Source of the DNA: Trema orientale
Lineage: Eukaryota > Streptophyta > Magnoliopsida > Rosales > Cannabaceae
DNA: 64,000 nt
NCBI GenBank assembly: GCA_002914845.1
Contig: JXTC01000391.1
Coordinates: 185,799-249,798, forward strand
Direction: 5' to 3'
Numbering within the stretch: the first letter of the stretch is position 1; every line of letters starts with the position of its first letter. A model generated the notes under the pieces. That model saw only the letters and a program-made list of their open reading frames with translations. It searched no databases and was not told where the DNA came from. Of this stretch, positions 12,950-25,290 are shown in pieces. Position numbers and translations under genes: made by a program.

Positions 12950-13914
12950 CATCCGTATTATTGACTATTTAATTCTCATCCCGTATTTTGCTAACTATGA
13001 ACTTGAGTTGCGAATGTTTTTGAAAGATTAAAATGTTTTTCTACTACACTACTAATTAATCATTATATACATATGTTCTTCTGATGTTTCAAAAGACAGT
13101 GTTAATTAAAGCTATTGTGCTCATTGTTTTAAGGTATGTAACTTTCTTTTTCTTATTCTTCAAATAATAAGCATTTTGAGTTAATAATGGGTATTACTGA
13201 TATATACATAAATACATAATTTAGAAATGTCGGGTTTTTTCATTTTTTACATTTGATGGGTTTTGCTTAATTTTTTGCTTAATCAATTTATAGAGTTTTG
13301 TAAACTGGGCTTTTTTATATATACACGTAAATTAATGGGAAATGTTCTGGTCTTTCTGTATCTCTGTCTCTGCTAATGGTCTAGCACGGCATGCTCTTAG
13401 TTTGGACAATAAATATATTTGGTTAGAAGATGATCCGCCTCATATCGGGTTTGTTATTGTATTAGACTCTACTAATTAATGGCAGCACTCTTTCACTCAA
13501 AATAATAAAATAAAACTTTGTATTCATATAAGCGGGAAATTTTTTTTTTCTTGTGTCATGCAACCGGAAACTTTTGACCATAGTTTATTACAATTTTTCA
13601 TCAATTATTATTAATTCATAGTATAATAACATAAACTCCGGATTTTTTACTTTTCAACAAAAAATTATCTCAGCTTTTTTTTTATTTATTTAATACCCTA
13701 AAATTTAAATTTCTTCAAAAATGTACTTGAGCGAGTAAAAAGACTGAAGTAACCCTCATTAATTTATTAAAATGCTTAAGAAATTATATATTTATAAAAA
13801 ATGTTTGATGATAAATTTTGTTTTTCGTTTAAACTAAATTCAAAATTTTTTAAATTAATTTTCATTTTTTAAATTTTAAGTATTTTTCATTTGTTTTAAT
13901 TCTACTTTTAAAGC

Positions 13915-13950
<36 letters not shown>

Positions 13951-14175
13951 GCTATTTAGGGGTGGTGATTCACTCTTTTCACTTTTTAAGTCACATACAT
14001 AGGTACATTTTGCCAAAAAATTTAAATATCTTGTATCAGTTTACAGAAATCAAAATTGAGGTTAGTCTTTGCCAAAAAAAAAAAAAAATCAATCTCTAAA
14101 TTGATGTTCAATTTTATTACTTTTTTTAAAAAAAAGTAGGGCTTAAGTAATGATATCCACTTATTACAAATTAAA
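12950..14175. other. AT-rich spacer, no gene seen
   Basis: No coding region is supported. The only distinct element is the AAT microsatellite listed separately. Confidence 0.6.
13915..13947. repeat. (AAT)11 microsatellite
   Basis: Eleven perfect AAT units in a row. Confidence 0.95.
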
Positions 14176-14318
14176 AGAAAATACCTATTACTACTACTAC
14201 TCAATCCCCACCCTACTCTATTAGGGCTCATAGGTTTTCACGTCTGTCGTGGTGTGACTCAAACTTAGGATTGAGATCATAGATAATGGGTACTCTTACC
14301 ACTTGAGCCATCCACTTC
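14176..14318 (-). mobile_element. Possible tRNA-derived SINE
   Basis: On the minus strand an A-box-like TGGCTCAAGTGG (14299-14310) is followed about 40 bases later by a B-box-like GTTTGAGTC (14256-14264). This is the spacing of an internal RNA polymerase III promoter. A short GTA-repeat tail near 14180 could be the 3' end. It does not fold as a functional tRNA. The boundaries are estimates. Confidence 0.45.
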
Positions 14319-14407
14319 GTCATGTTCAATATTATTACTTATTATTACATTGAGTAATATAATATAAAGCTAATGACTAGACATATATAGACATATACAG
14401 ATATATA

Positions 14408-14630
14408 GGGCACCAATCCAATACATTTTTTTTTTTACTTATTTGTAGGTATTGTTTTTCCTAATTAAAATTCATCATGCACATCTTTTAATGGTAAAAG
14501 GTAGGTAGAAAATAACATTAAATAATGTGATTTATTATTTTTTTTTAACTGCTCAAAATCACGATAGCCAAAAAAAAACCTATAAATAAGTAAAAGATAA
14601 AATACCTACTGGATTATGGTATATATATAT
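14408..14630. mobile_element. MITE, 'GGGCACCAATCC' family, copy 1
   Basis: The left end reads GGGCACCAATCCAATA. The right end is its approximate inverse (TACCTACTGGATTATGGT). Two more copies of the family lie at 15790-16027 and 32229-32464, sharing the termini and the T-rich/A-rich subterminal parts. Confidence 0.65.
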
Positions 14631-15625
14631 ATACACATATGTTTAACATGTGTGATAATTACATTTTTATTCGGTATAATTTTTATTCATCCTAAAATTG
14701 ACCATATATTTTTGGGAATGACAAATTTATACAATTAGATTCGTAAAATGATAACAAAATCATCCCTTATGAAATGCTTCTGACAATTAATTTGCGATGA
14801 ATCATAAACATGTACATAAATTTGTAAGAATATAACAAATCTGATGATAAAAGTATGTAATTTCTGAAAATGCAGGATTAATCTAAAGATATATATATAT
14901 AAACACGTAATAGAAGCGATGAAATGTAATTATTTCAATATTGATTAAACAAATAAAAAATAGTTTATTACTGAATTCAAATATTTTATCCAATTTTTGC
15001 GTTCCTACTTATGTCCAATAGATCATTTAATTCCACATCATATCAAAAATTCAAATAGAAGCGATGAACTTTAAAAAAGAAAAAAAAGTTGATTATAGTT
15101 TTAGATTTTAAATAATATAGCTTTTATTTGTTTATCTATTTATTTGTACATGAATTGAAATACTAGACATAATATTTGAGTTGTTTATAATATAGGGATA
15201 GGATTAGGTAAGCATGAAAGCCAAGCGGCAAATAATTTTTATTTGAAGAGACTCAGGCACTCCAGCCAACTGCCGGCTGATGATATCCCTCATCAGATCT
15301 AATAAGACGGCTATCTAATGTACAGACAATGGGCCAATGGCCATTACTTTGTGGTTCGAATCTATAGAGACAACCAATGGACTACAAAAAGAGAAGAGCC
15401 GCCTTTGGTAGTTTTGACTGATGATCGAATCACAAACAAACCGATCAATATAAGTAGTCCAAGGGGTTAAAAAAAACTTTAATCCCAATTTTCTTTTATC
15501 AGGAAAATTATCACACTTGATTGGATTTTGCTAATTAAGTTAGATCATTTATTATTGTACATATTACATTACCAATATTTTAACATATTACACATTTACT
15601 ATTGTACATATTACACTATTGTGGT

Positions 15626-15775
15626 AAGATATAGACTCGTTTGAAGACTGGTCCTATTATATGATTTAACCAACACAGAACATATTTGTCCAAGGCCGTA
15701 ATGGATAAATATGTTCGGTATTAACTCAATCATGTGACGGGATGGATTCCGGATGAGACTACCTCCAAAGTCTAT
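15626..15775. mobile_element. Small MITE related to 45137-45290
   Basis: Both elements share a 'GGTCC...CCAACACA' left half and a right half with GACGGGATGGATTCC or its equivalent. The termini carry ATAGACT in inverted orientation. The exact ends and target duplication are not clear here. Confidence 0.45.
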
Positions 15776-15789
15776 TATATATATATATA

Positions 15790-16027
15790 GTTGCTAATCC
15801 AATAGGGTTTTTTTTTTTTTTTACATGGGTATTTTTTTTTTAGCCGTTGGATCATCATTTAATGGTGATCTAACGGCTATAATGAGATACATGAAAAGAT
15901 GTGCATCATTAATGCTATTTCTCTCTCTTACTTTTTACTATAAAAAATGTGCATTCTAAATTTGTATTGACCAAATTGATACATATGCATAGGTAAAAAG
16001 AAAAAAAAATACCTACTGGTTGGTGCC
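15790..16027. mobile_element. MITE, 'GGGCACCAATCC' family, copy 2
   Basis: It starts GTTGCTAATCCAATAGG and ends CTACTGGTTGGTGCC, an approximate inverted pair. It shares the internal block AGCCGTTGGATCATCAT with copy 3 at 32229-32464. Confidence 0.7.
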
Positions 16028-16190
16028 ATATATATATATAAAATAACGAATCAACCACTACACTAGTTGGTCAAAAACAATTACGAAAAAGGTTAAAATT
16101 GTAACTTGCAGCATTATTGAAATAATATGAATTTGAGTTGCTACTGTTTCCCGAATGGATAGATGCCTAAGAGCGGGATTGGAAATCAGA

Positions 16191-16260
16191 AACGTTGCCC
16201 ATTGGAATACAATTGTTTGACCTGGCAAAAATGAATAACCAAGTCAACAAAAACCAAGAT
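16191..16260 (+). promoter_or_regulatory. Conserved upstream block with paired W-box-like sites (copy B)
   Basis: This block is shared with 25219-25290 upstream of the paralogue. The common words are GCCCATTGGAATAC, TTGACCTGGCAAAAA and CCAAGTCAACAAAAA. TTGACC (16217-16222) and the inverse-oriented GTCAAC (16243-16248) match the core bound by WRKY factors. The surrounding spacers have diverged more, so the conservation suggests function. That WRKY proteins regulate the gene is inference. Confidence 0.5.
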
Positions 16261-16865
16261 ATGCTTTTAAAATCAGTCCATGGATTTATTAATACTTGTC
16301 CATATATTTGATGCATAAAATATAAGAACAAGATATTGATGATAAAGAAGAAATTGTGTGATGTTTCACATTTATCAAAAATGTATATATACTGAAAACT
16401 TGTTCAATTGGTGGCGTCCAAAATTAAGAAATAGCGCATGTTGTGGCTAACAGACTTGTGTATATAACTAGAAAATTTTTTATATGATAATAATGAATGC
16501 TCTCTAATATTAAATTTAAACTTGTTAGTTATTATTATTGTTTCATTGCCTAATGTCAAGCAATCAAAATTAATGACGTGTTGGACTTGCATAAATTATA
16601 CAGGCCAAGGCCAGGCCGTCCTTTCTTACAAGAAACCATAATATATATTATATACATATAGTGATAATACATGCTACCAAACCTCATGTATAGTATTAGT
16701 AAGCAAGGAATTATATTCCAAGACTATAAGTATTTAATACTTTGTTGGACTCAGCTCCATCTCCATATATATATATATATATATATATATTTTTAATGTT
16801 TCTGCTTACATAATTTGTCTCTTAACAAAGAAACCTGGCTAGCTACCTGGGCAAAAGCCATAATA

Positions 16866-17243
16866 ATGGAGGGTCTCATACCAATGCTCTATAAGGCCAT
16901 CAAGAAGAGTAGAACACGGCGGCAATACGAATGTCTTTCATCCAGTACCGTCTCTCAGAGTTACAACATATCCGACTTTTACGTACTTGATGGCAGCGGC
17001 AGCAGCGGCGGCGTGAACTATTCTTCATCTTCTACTCAAAACCAGCAAAACCATATGAAAAGTAGCCACCGGCGCCATAGCTCGTTGGGTGATTATGCTT
17101 TTGGATTCTCTACGCCGGAGAATAGGATTAATAGGCTGGAAGAGCGTGACGTAATGGCGACAACAACTCCAAGGAGAGCTCGACTTGTGCGCTTTAGAAG
17201 TCACCGGATGTTCATGTTCTCCTGCGTAGGCGGCGCAGCGTAA
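16866..17243 (+). CDS. Small basic Ser-rich plant protein, copy 1
   Basis: A single-exon gene of 125 residues. The N-terminus is MEGLIPMLYKAIKKSRTRRQ, the centre is rich in Ser/Gly/Asn with a SHRRHSS motif, and the C-terminus is FRSHRMFMFSCVGGAA. The paralogue at 25776 shares both ends and diverges in the middle, which suggests that the two ends are under selection. An in-frame TTG upstream (16815) is not used as a start because the paralogue's similarity begins at this ATG. There is no signal peptide or membrane span. The protein is basic and contains several Ser next to Arg, which could be phosphorylation sites (inference). I recognise it as a conserved plant type but cannot assign a function. 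A TA-rich stretch at 16767-16791 could supply the TATA box. Confidence 0.85.
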   Translation: MEGLIPMLYKAIKKSRTRRQYECLSSSTVSQSYNISDFYVLDGSGSSGGVNYSSSSTQNQQNHMKSSHRRHSSLGDYAFGFSTPENRINRLEERDVMATTTPRRARLVRFRSHRMFMFSCVGGAA

Positions 17244-18120
17244 AACAGTGTACTGTGAAGCCTCTTCTCTCTCTGCCTTTAAATTCCTTCTCTTATTTGT
17301 AATTTAGTTTTGTGGCAATCAATGATCAAAATAGGGACTTTCTCTTCGACTTAATTGAAAGAAATAAATGTATAATATATCTAAGCTAAGTCGAAGAAAC
17401 AAACAAATAAGATTAGTTGTGGTACCATACACTAATAAAAATACAGAAGAACTCACGTACAAATGATATGATGGGTCTTGTATAATTTGTATAATTCTAA
17501 ATACCTCCGTAGGATTAGGATTACTCTTTTCGTAGTGATCTCAAACCAAACCAAACAATGAAATTGGTTAAACTCAGTCAAGTTTCCATGCTTCAGGCAA
17601 CAACATAATTAATTGGCTTTTAATTTTCTTGTTGGTGATCCACTCAAGTCTCAACATGATCTTTCGCACATAGATTTCATTTTATTTTATTTTGTAAAAA
17701 CTGAAAAATAAAAAAAGTATATATTCTCAATATTAATTTTATTTGGACAAGCAAAGAATTACTCGTGGTCAACTGATACAGCTGTCTTTGATATGTAAGC
17801 TCAAAAAGGTCCAGCAATACATTATTTTTGTTTGATATATAAAATTGGAGTATATCTTTGCCTTACCAATAAAGTTTGGAATATATTTATATTCCCTCAA
17901 AAAAATAATACTTGGAATATCCTTAATTTAGCTTCAAGGATTTCGGGAAAGAAATTAATTCGATTCTTGCAGCAAAAACAGCCAAACACTGGAAACAAAA
18001 ATATGTATTCCAAGTGGTTTTAAAATTTTTAAAAAAAAAAGTGGTCTAACGAAAATGTTGCACTTGTCCAAATTTCCACAGCTAAACAGCTTGTGATTGC
18101 CTATCAAGGGACTCCGAAGA
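17244..18120. repeat. Segmental duplication, copy B 3' flank
   Basis: The 3' flank is similar to 26136-26900. Shared words include AATAGGGACTTT, GTCTCAACATGATCTT, CAGCTGTCTTTGAT and CACTGGAAACAAAAAT, in the same order. It therefore marks the downstream part of the duplicated unit. No other gene is seen. Short open frames here have no resemblance to known proteins. Confidence 0.7.
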
Positions 18121-18693
18121 TAAGCGTCGACGACCCTCGAGTCATATTACCTAACACCAGTCTTCAACCAACTATGCACAAAAGTCAGAGTAACACAAAC
18201 CATGCATTAAGTAGTACTACACCAAATAATATTCTTCGGACGATATAAAACTGCCAAACAAAGTTGAATTCCTATAACTAATTATAAGAGATAATAAGAA
18301 GAGTAGGACTCCAATGTTCCAATATTATCTTAAAGAAGAATATGGGTTTGGTACTGTCCATTTGTCAACGTAGAAGTGCTAAGCACATCCATTAAGTATG
18401 CGTTTCAGGTGCACAAAAGACAAAAGTACAACCCATCCCAAAAAAAAAAAAAAAAGCACGCATGCATGTAGAAGGTCACCATATAGTTCCAAGCCTGGTT
18501 TTAGGAAGATTTTGGAGAATGTTGGGACAACAATCTGACAATCTCTCCCCGAACGATGGTCTTTAGTTTCTCACCACAAAATCAAGTCTGTGTTAGGCTT
18601 TGTGCCCTGTCACATCTGTGCCGGGCCCGAATTACACTAGATGAAGTAAAAATAATAATAATAATAAATTTGAAAAATGGAAACAAAAATAAA
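18121..18693. other. Spacer, no gene seen
   Basis: No coding region is supported. An AAT-rich stretch lies near 18650-18666. Confidence 0.6.
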
Positions 18694-20047
18694 ACTTTTA
18701 ATTACTAAAACTCTCTGAACTCAACTCAGAATAATTCAGTAAAATTAACTTCCTGAACTCGAAATAATTCAATAAAATTAACTCTGAGCTCAATTTTTTA
18801 GAGCAAAACACCCTGAACTCAGAACAATTTAGTAAAATTAACTTTGAACTCAATTTTTTAAAATAAAATCCCCCGAAGTCTCCTAATATTAGAGCAAAAT
18901 CTCCTGAAGTCTGCTAATATTAGTTTTGTTAGAAAAAAATATTTATGTTAGTTTTTTTTACTGTTAAGTCCTTATTCTCTTATTTGTGGATTTAGGTCCT
19001 CATTATTATATTTTTGTTCCATATTAATCCCTTTTAATCTTTTTTATCTAAAATTATTGTCAATTAGTACTAGCCCAAAAAGTGCTAATCTCAGTAGGGA
19101 TAAAATTAGAAACAAAGGGAAATTATTATTTAAAAAAATAAAAAAAGAGTTAGAGTTATCGTTTTCGTTCAAAACAGAGGTAAGAAATTAGAAAATTTTA
19201 TTGGATTCCAATATAGATCTACTTTAATCTAAAGTATTCATATATCTAAAAATGAGATATAAATCTCTTCTTTTTTTTTTTATTTAATCAGGATTTCTAG
19301 AACTAATTATACAAATTTTTAATCTTGTTTTTCCTTTAGTTACTGTTCTTTCAACTTTTTTTTTTTTTAAAAATCTCATGCTCATTTAAAAGTCCTTATA
19401 AAGATGACTAAAAAAAAAGTGCCTATATAAGTGTCAAAAAAAATGCTATAGGATATGTATTTTTTTTTTTGCCTAATTTGTAGAGGACATGTTCTTTTTT
19501 TTTTTTTTTTTGGGACATATGTCCTCTATAAATTAGGCAAAACAAAATGCATATCTCTCTTCTAGATATATATGAATACTTGGAACAAAGTAGATCCATA
19601 TTAGGAACTAATAAAATTTTCTAATTTCTTACTTCCGTCTTGAATGAAAACGATAACCCTAACTCTTTTTTTATTTTTTAAATAATAATTTCTCTTTGTT
19701 TCTAATTTTATCCTTGTAGAGATAAGCACCTTTTAGGTAAGTGCTAATTGACAACGATTTTGAATAAAAAGATTAAAATGGATTAACGTGAAATAAAAAT
19801 ATAATAATGAAGACCTAAAAGCTATAAATAAGAGAATAAAGACTTAACAGTAAAAAAAACATAACATAAATATTTTTTTCCTAACAAAACTAATATTAGG
19901 GGACTTTAGGGGTTTGCTCTAAAAAATTGAGCAATGTTAATTTTACTAAATTGTTCCAAGTTCATGGGGTTTTGCTCTAAAAAATTGAGTTCAGTATTAA
20001 TTTACTGAATTGTTCCGAATTCAGAGGATTTTCGTAATAAAAAACCT
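18694..20047. mobile_element. 1.35-kb foldback (long inverted repeat) element with 9-bp target duplication
   Basis: The left arm (about 18694-19275) and right arm (about 19545-20047) are inverted copies of each other. The element is flanked by an exact 9-bp direct repeat AAAAATAAA (18685-18693 and 20048-20056), as produced by Mutator-type transposases. The outer part of each arm consists of about three diverged ~60-bp units containing CTGAACTC and AATTCAGTAAAATTAA. The centre holds a second, smaller inverted repeat (about 19469-19543, GCCTAATTTGTAGAGGACAT and its inverse). There is no coding sequence. A transcript through it would fold into a long hairpin. Confidence 0.85.
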
Positions 20048-20056
20048 AAAAATAAA

Positions 20057-22899
20057 AGGTAAAATAAAACAATAGTCTAGGGTGAGCAAAAGGGACGCGC
20101 GTCACCACGAACGGTAACAAAATGTATGTGGTAAGTAGCGACTTGTGGCTTGGTTTTTTATATTAAGGATAGTGGGAAAAAAAATATCTTGCTTCTTGAG
20201 TTTTCTGAAAAAAAAAAAAAAAAGGAGAGAGCCTAATTTTTCACTTCTTAAAATAATACCCTAATATTATAAATTTATGTAAATTTGTATCTTGTGGTGG
20301 CAAATTTTTCTATTTTTATATTAACAGGACAACACTACCATTCATTAACTTAATAAAGAATATTAAAAAATAGTATAATTTCTAAAAATGTTTTATAATT
20401 AGTTTATTTAATTTTTTATTTAAAAAGAACTAGAAAAATTAAAAAAAATAGTTATAAGATGTTTTTTGGTGAAATACTTAGTGTTAAACATTTTTAATTA
20501 CTTAGAAAAAGGGGTTTTTGTGTCTTTTACTTCTCTTGGGGTGTAAATTTGCAGGAATCTGAAATATTACGGTATTAATTTGTCATTATACCTTTATATT
20601 ATAACATGACTGGACATCCGTTTGAATTTTGGTTTTCTGGAATTTCCTTGTTGAAGGAAATATGGAACCAAAAACCGTCCAAACTATAAAAGGTTTCTCG
20701 AATTATCCGGTTTTAGTCGTGTTAGCTCAAGTTTGGGGTTTTTTCACAAAAAAATAAATAAAAAGTATTTATACATATAAAAGTGTCCACTTTTCAACTT
20801 ATTTTAAGAAATGGCCTTTTTTTTTTTTTACCTATTTCATCATAAATTTTCACTTTTTATATTTCTTGGAAAATAATCTTTTTAGTATTTCAATTTTACT
20901 AGTAAATCAGTATGTATTAATATATTAATTTGTGTTTACTAGTGTATAATTATATTTTTTGTAATTAATTTTATGTATTAGTATATCAATTTTATGTTAA
21001 AAGTCTATTAATAAACTAATATAAATATTTAAAAACTGATATATTTTAGCTTTTTTTATTAACTCGGCCATTTATTAAACTTTTAGGATAAATTCCTTCA
21101 TTTATTTAATAGTGCTTGAAAAATATTTGTTTTTTAACTTTGAACTTAAAATTCAACCATTTAGCTAAGAAGCCCCAAAAAAATTTATTGCAGCCCATGT
21201 TTTTGTAAAGGTATTTTCTTCTATTAAAGAGGAATTTAGGCCACTTTTCTAATTGACAATCTTTTTGGGCAACAACTTTTTTCTTTTCCTTCTCCTCTCC
21301 TCCATAGCAAAGATCCCTCACCCTGCAGCTCCTCCTTGCTTCCTCCTTTAGCAAGTTCCTCCCTTACCGAGGAGGAAGATCTTCTTTCTCTCTGATGGGC
21401 TTTTCTCTATTTTTTTTTTATGTTTTTGCTTTTATTTTCAAATAATCCTTCAATTTGAGAAGGTAGTCATCGACCTAAATCTAGATCAATAGTGGGTTTA
21501 CTATACACAGATCTAGGTCTGTGATAATTTGAGTTGTTTTTAGTTTTTTTTTTCTTTGTTAGTGATATGGTGATCCTCCAAATCTATCATTTTTTAATCA
21601 AATCTAGAGAGGTAGTTATTAAGGCAAATTAGAGTCGGTAATATCTCCTTCAATGAATCAATCAAAAGTGTCAATTCGAATCGGAAAGAATCAAAACAAT
21701 CCATTGAAGAGCTCTATTTTATCTTATTCAAGCTAAATCTAACTAAGATTAACCTTTCCAGAATTAATCCTAATTTTTTTATCCTAAATATTGGTGGCCA
21801 AGCAATAAAAGAAATTAACAATCAAGCTCACTTGAATGAACAAAAGGAAATTACCATAAACATCAAAACAACATTTAACCAGTCATTACAACCTTAGATT
21901 CATCATAACCCCAACTAAAGGAAACTTAGCTCATGTTCTGGGGCTCAAAAATCAGCAGCCCAAAATCTTCCATTGATTACAGAAAAATTCAAGAAAAGAA
22001 AAAGAAATTAAATATAAAGGAAATTGAAAGAACTAAAGAAAGTTCTAGCTGGATGATGGTGATTTGAGCTCCCTGCTGTTAGTACTCCCTCTTCTTCGTC
22101 CTTTCTTCTCTGTACTCTTCTCTCTTTCTTTCTTTCCTTTTCCATATTTCTCTCTTAGCTCAGCCGCCACTCTCCTCTCCCTTCGTACAGTGCATTTTTC
22201 CTTTTATATTAGAATGGGTGAGGTACCCTAACACACGTGTCAGCCAAATAAAAGAGTGAGGACAACTTTTGCTTTATTTTTCCTTAGTTGGTATTTAATA
22301 TTAGCTGTCATCACCAGCTTTGCGTAAAAGATGCCAGCTGAAAAGAGAATCTGCTGTTTAGTATTACTCCGGCGTGCTGCTGCAGCAAAGTTGATTTCAA
22401 CTTTGACTTAATTTCAGCTTTTCTTCTAAGATGCTACTATTTAAATTCTGCAGAACTCAAGTCCAGGATTGAACAATTCTATTAAAAATTAAAAGAAATA
22501 AACTAGATACTGACTAAATTAGATCTTAAACACCAGAAACAACAACGACCAAAATAAAGTAAAGAAAGGCACCTAAACTAGACTATTTATTCCTTTGAAA
22601 CAACTATCCTAAGACTCAAAAACATACCAAATAACTCTATTTTCATATAGTTATCACATACCTATCTTAAAAATAGAAATAGTGACCAATATGTATGAAG
22701 GTTCATATATATATAGTAGTAACTGACTTTAATGATAATACATTGGAATTAGAAGTGTTATTTATTCTTTTACTATTGAAGGATACATCTAATCTAACTT
22801 CTAGATTTAGTTCAATGAATTATAGAGAATATATTATCTCTACTTTCTAAAGTAATGTATTGAGATAAAGACAATTATTTGGAAATTAGAAAAAAAAAA
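20057..22899. other. Spacer, no gene seen
   Basis: No supported gene. The part from about 21360 to 22560 is less AT-rich and looks like the remains of an unclassified repeat (CT-rich leader-like sequence near 22080-22190). I cannot find ends, a primer-binding site or a protein domain. Confidence 0.5.
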
Positions 22900-23660
22900 A
22901 AAACTAACTTAAACGTAACAAAAGATTCAATGTTTTTTTTTTAAAAAAAAAACTGAACGTAACAATCATTACAATAAATTACTATATATATATAGGTTCA
23001 ATGTATTATATTTTAAAAAAATTAAACGTAACATAGTTATATAACTATGGATATAAATATATAAATAGTAAATGTAGGTTCAATATATTTTTTTTAAAAG
23101 AAAAAAAACATTATACGTAACAAATTATGAAATTATATTTTTAAATCTATATATTACAATAAATATAAATATATAAATAGTAAATGTAGGTTCAATGTAT
23201 TATTTTTTAAAAAATTAAACGTAAAGTAGTTTCAATTATTTTATGAAAATGTTTTTTTTTTTTAAAAAAAACTTAACATAACAATCATTACTATAAATTA
23301 CTATATATATGTATATATATATGTAAGTTCAATGTATCATATTTAAAAAAAATTAAACCTAACATAGTTTCAATTCTTATATAAATATCCAATGTATTNN
23401 NNNNNNNNNNNNNNNNNAAAATTAAACGTAAAGTAGTTTTAATTATTATATAAATATCCAATGTATTAAAATAAATATAAATAGTAAATCTATTAAGATA
23501 ATGATAATTATAAATTTTTTTAGAGTAAGAATTTTATAGATTCAACGTATTACTATAAATATAAATATATAAATAGTAAACATAGGTTCAATGTATTTTT
23601 TTAAAAAGAAAAAAAAATATTAAACGTAACAAAGTTTCAATTATTAAATAAAGAACCAAT
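22900..23660. repeat. AT-rich imperfect tandem repeat with assembly gap
   Basis: A degenerate unit built from TAAATATAAATATATAAATAG, GGTTCAATGTATTA, an A/T homopolymer pair and AAATTAAACGTAACA recurs at least six times. A run of 19 N at 23399-23417 lies inside it, so the true copy number is uncertain. Confidence 0.75.
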
Positions 23661-23827
23661 TATTATTATTAAATTATATTTTATAATCTCTATATTAGGA
23701 CCAATCATATCATGAAAAAATTAGGAATTTTCTAAAAATTTTAAAAATAGAATGGTGATCAAAGAAGCTATCAGAGTTTTTAAACTCTCTCTGCTTTAGG
23801 CTTAATATATATATATATATAGAGATA

Positions 23828-24028
23828 GGATAATGCTAGGGGTCCCAATTTTTGTACCAAATTTTTGTGCCAACACATATGACATGTGAGTTGTCACAAT
23901 TCAATTGGTATATTAAAACTTACTATAAATAAATTTTAATATTATCACTAATTGAGTGGTGATCACAAATCACATATCACATGTATTAGTAAAACTTTGG
24001 TACAATAATTGGTACTTAAACATTATCC
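23828..24028. mobile_element. MITE with GGATAATGC termini
   Basis: The left terminus GGATAATGCTAGGGGTCCCA, with TTTTTGTACCAAA after it, is the inverse of the right terminus ending TTTAAACATTATCC. It is flanked by ATA on both sides. The last ~30 bases are repeated once more up to about 24060. Decayed relatives lie at about 27845-28060 and 39202-39385. Confidence 0.75.
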
Positions 24029-24060
24029 ATATATTAATAATTGGTACTTAAGCATTATCC

Positions 24061-24974
24061 ATATATATGTGTGAACGTGAGAATTTAGTTTCGGATCATA
24101 TTGGTATAATGCACAATCCCAAATGACAAAACTGTGACTGAATCGAAACCTATTAGATTCACTTTTATATCCCCAAATTTGTGGTTGATGATGTGCCACC
24201 AAGGGGTTGGATAGGGTTACTGGGCTGGTCAGTTTTTCAGCTTATTTGTTCGTCACCTAATTGCATACCAATGTGTTATATCTCTAAATTTGTTTCTCGA
24301 AGCACTACTCTAAAGAAGTATGGATAATGATATTGTGCCGGCTCAATACAAATAAGTCAAAAGTATATTTGAGCTCTCGTCATGCCGATTCAAGCAGAAT
24401 TAGTTATCGAATTGTTATCGTACTTTGGCTCACATTCTTCTCAAGCAGTAATCATGTTAGATTATTTTTCTATTTGATCATACATGTGTGTACATTTTCA
24501 TATTTGTGGAGTCGTTGTGCTTTGCCTATTTCATAATTAATATTATAAATCCAATTAGTTTAAATACACTAAGAATTTTTTATTACTATTTTTTTGCCCT
24601 TTGTTGAAGAATGGTCTTCGTTATTCTAAATTGATTTTAAAAATGGAAAAACTACACTATCCACAAGGGCTTATTTCAGGTGAAACTTAATTTATTGATT
24701 ATAATTATAAAGTAAAATAATTATATCTTATGTGTTTTTGAGCACCAATAATGTCCTATAATATTGCTCTATTTTAAAGTATCTCACTTCAAATGATAGT
24801 AAATTTTTTGGCCAATCACTAGCATTTACTCTATAATTGGTCTTTGAAAATTGTTCAAGAAAACAATTTCTCAATACTGCTTTTGAAAATAATAGGAAAT
24901 TTCTCTTGCTTTTGTTTTGTTCTCATTTATACTTTGAAAACTAAAAACAAGAACGTAGTAGCTAAACGGGCCCC
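24061..24974. other. Spacer, no gene seen
   Basis: No coding region is supported. Short frames around 24327-24536 and 24844-25053 have no family resemblance. Confidence 0.55.
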
Positions 24975-25218
24975 AGGACTTGTGGTTCGCAGCTATAGAA
25001 ACAACCAAAATGCAGAGCCGCCATTAAAAAGTTTGACTAAGAACCCGGACTAATAAATTTGAATCCCAAAAGGCCAAACTACATCAAAGATTTAAAAAAA
25101 AAAAAAAAACAATAAAACATAAAATAAAATAAAATAGAATACAAAAATCCATAATTGAGTTAATGCTACTAGAAAAGTAGAACCAATATATGACTAAGTG
25201 GGATGAAAATCACAAACT
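24975..25218. repeat. Segmental duplication, copy C upstream part
   Basis: CTTGTGGTTCGCAGCTATAG and the following ~80 bases resemble 15345-15440 in copy B and 2808-2880 in copy A. The following sequence leads into the conserved promoter block of the second Ser-rich gene. Confidence 0.6.
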
Positions 25219-25290
25219 GTGCCCATTGGAATACTTATCTTGACCTGGCAAAAAGAGTGGCCGAACCAAGTCAACAAAAAACAGATATGT
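25219..25290 (+). promoter_or_regulatory. Conserved upstream block with paired W-box-like sites (copy C)
   Basis: Counterpart of 16191-16260. TTGACC is at 25240-25245 and GTCAAC at 25270-25275. A second shared block further down (about 25583-25630) contains TGACGTGTTG and CTTGCA, matching about 16572-16595 in copy B. TGACG and ACGTG are cores for bZIP factors. The regulatory meaning is inference from conservation between copies. Confidence 0.5.

Larger units (their letters stand above)
14665..16140. repeat. Segmental duplication, copy B upstream part
   Basis: Similar to 2240-3345 (copy A). Its later part, from about 15350, is also similar to 24975-25080 (copy C). It lies upstream of the small Ser-rich gene at 16866. 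Two MITEs (15626-15775 and 15790-16027) interrupt it relative to copy A. Confidence 0.7.

Noticed and set aside
16815-16865. N-terminal extension of the first Ser-rich gene from an upstream TTG
   Set aside because: TTG is not a usual plant start, and similarity to the paralogue begins at ATG 16866.
21590-22560. Possible LTR or leader of an unclassified retroelement
   Set aside because: No terminal repeats, primer-binding site or coding domain could be found, so it is listed only as spacer.
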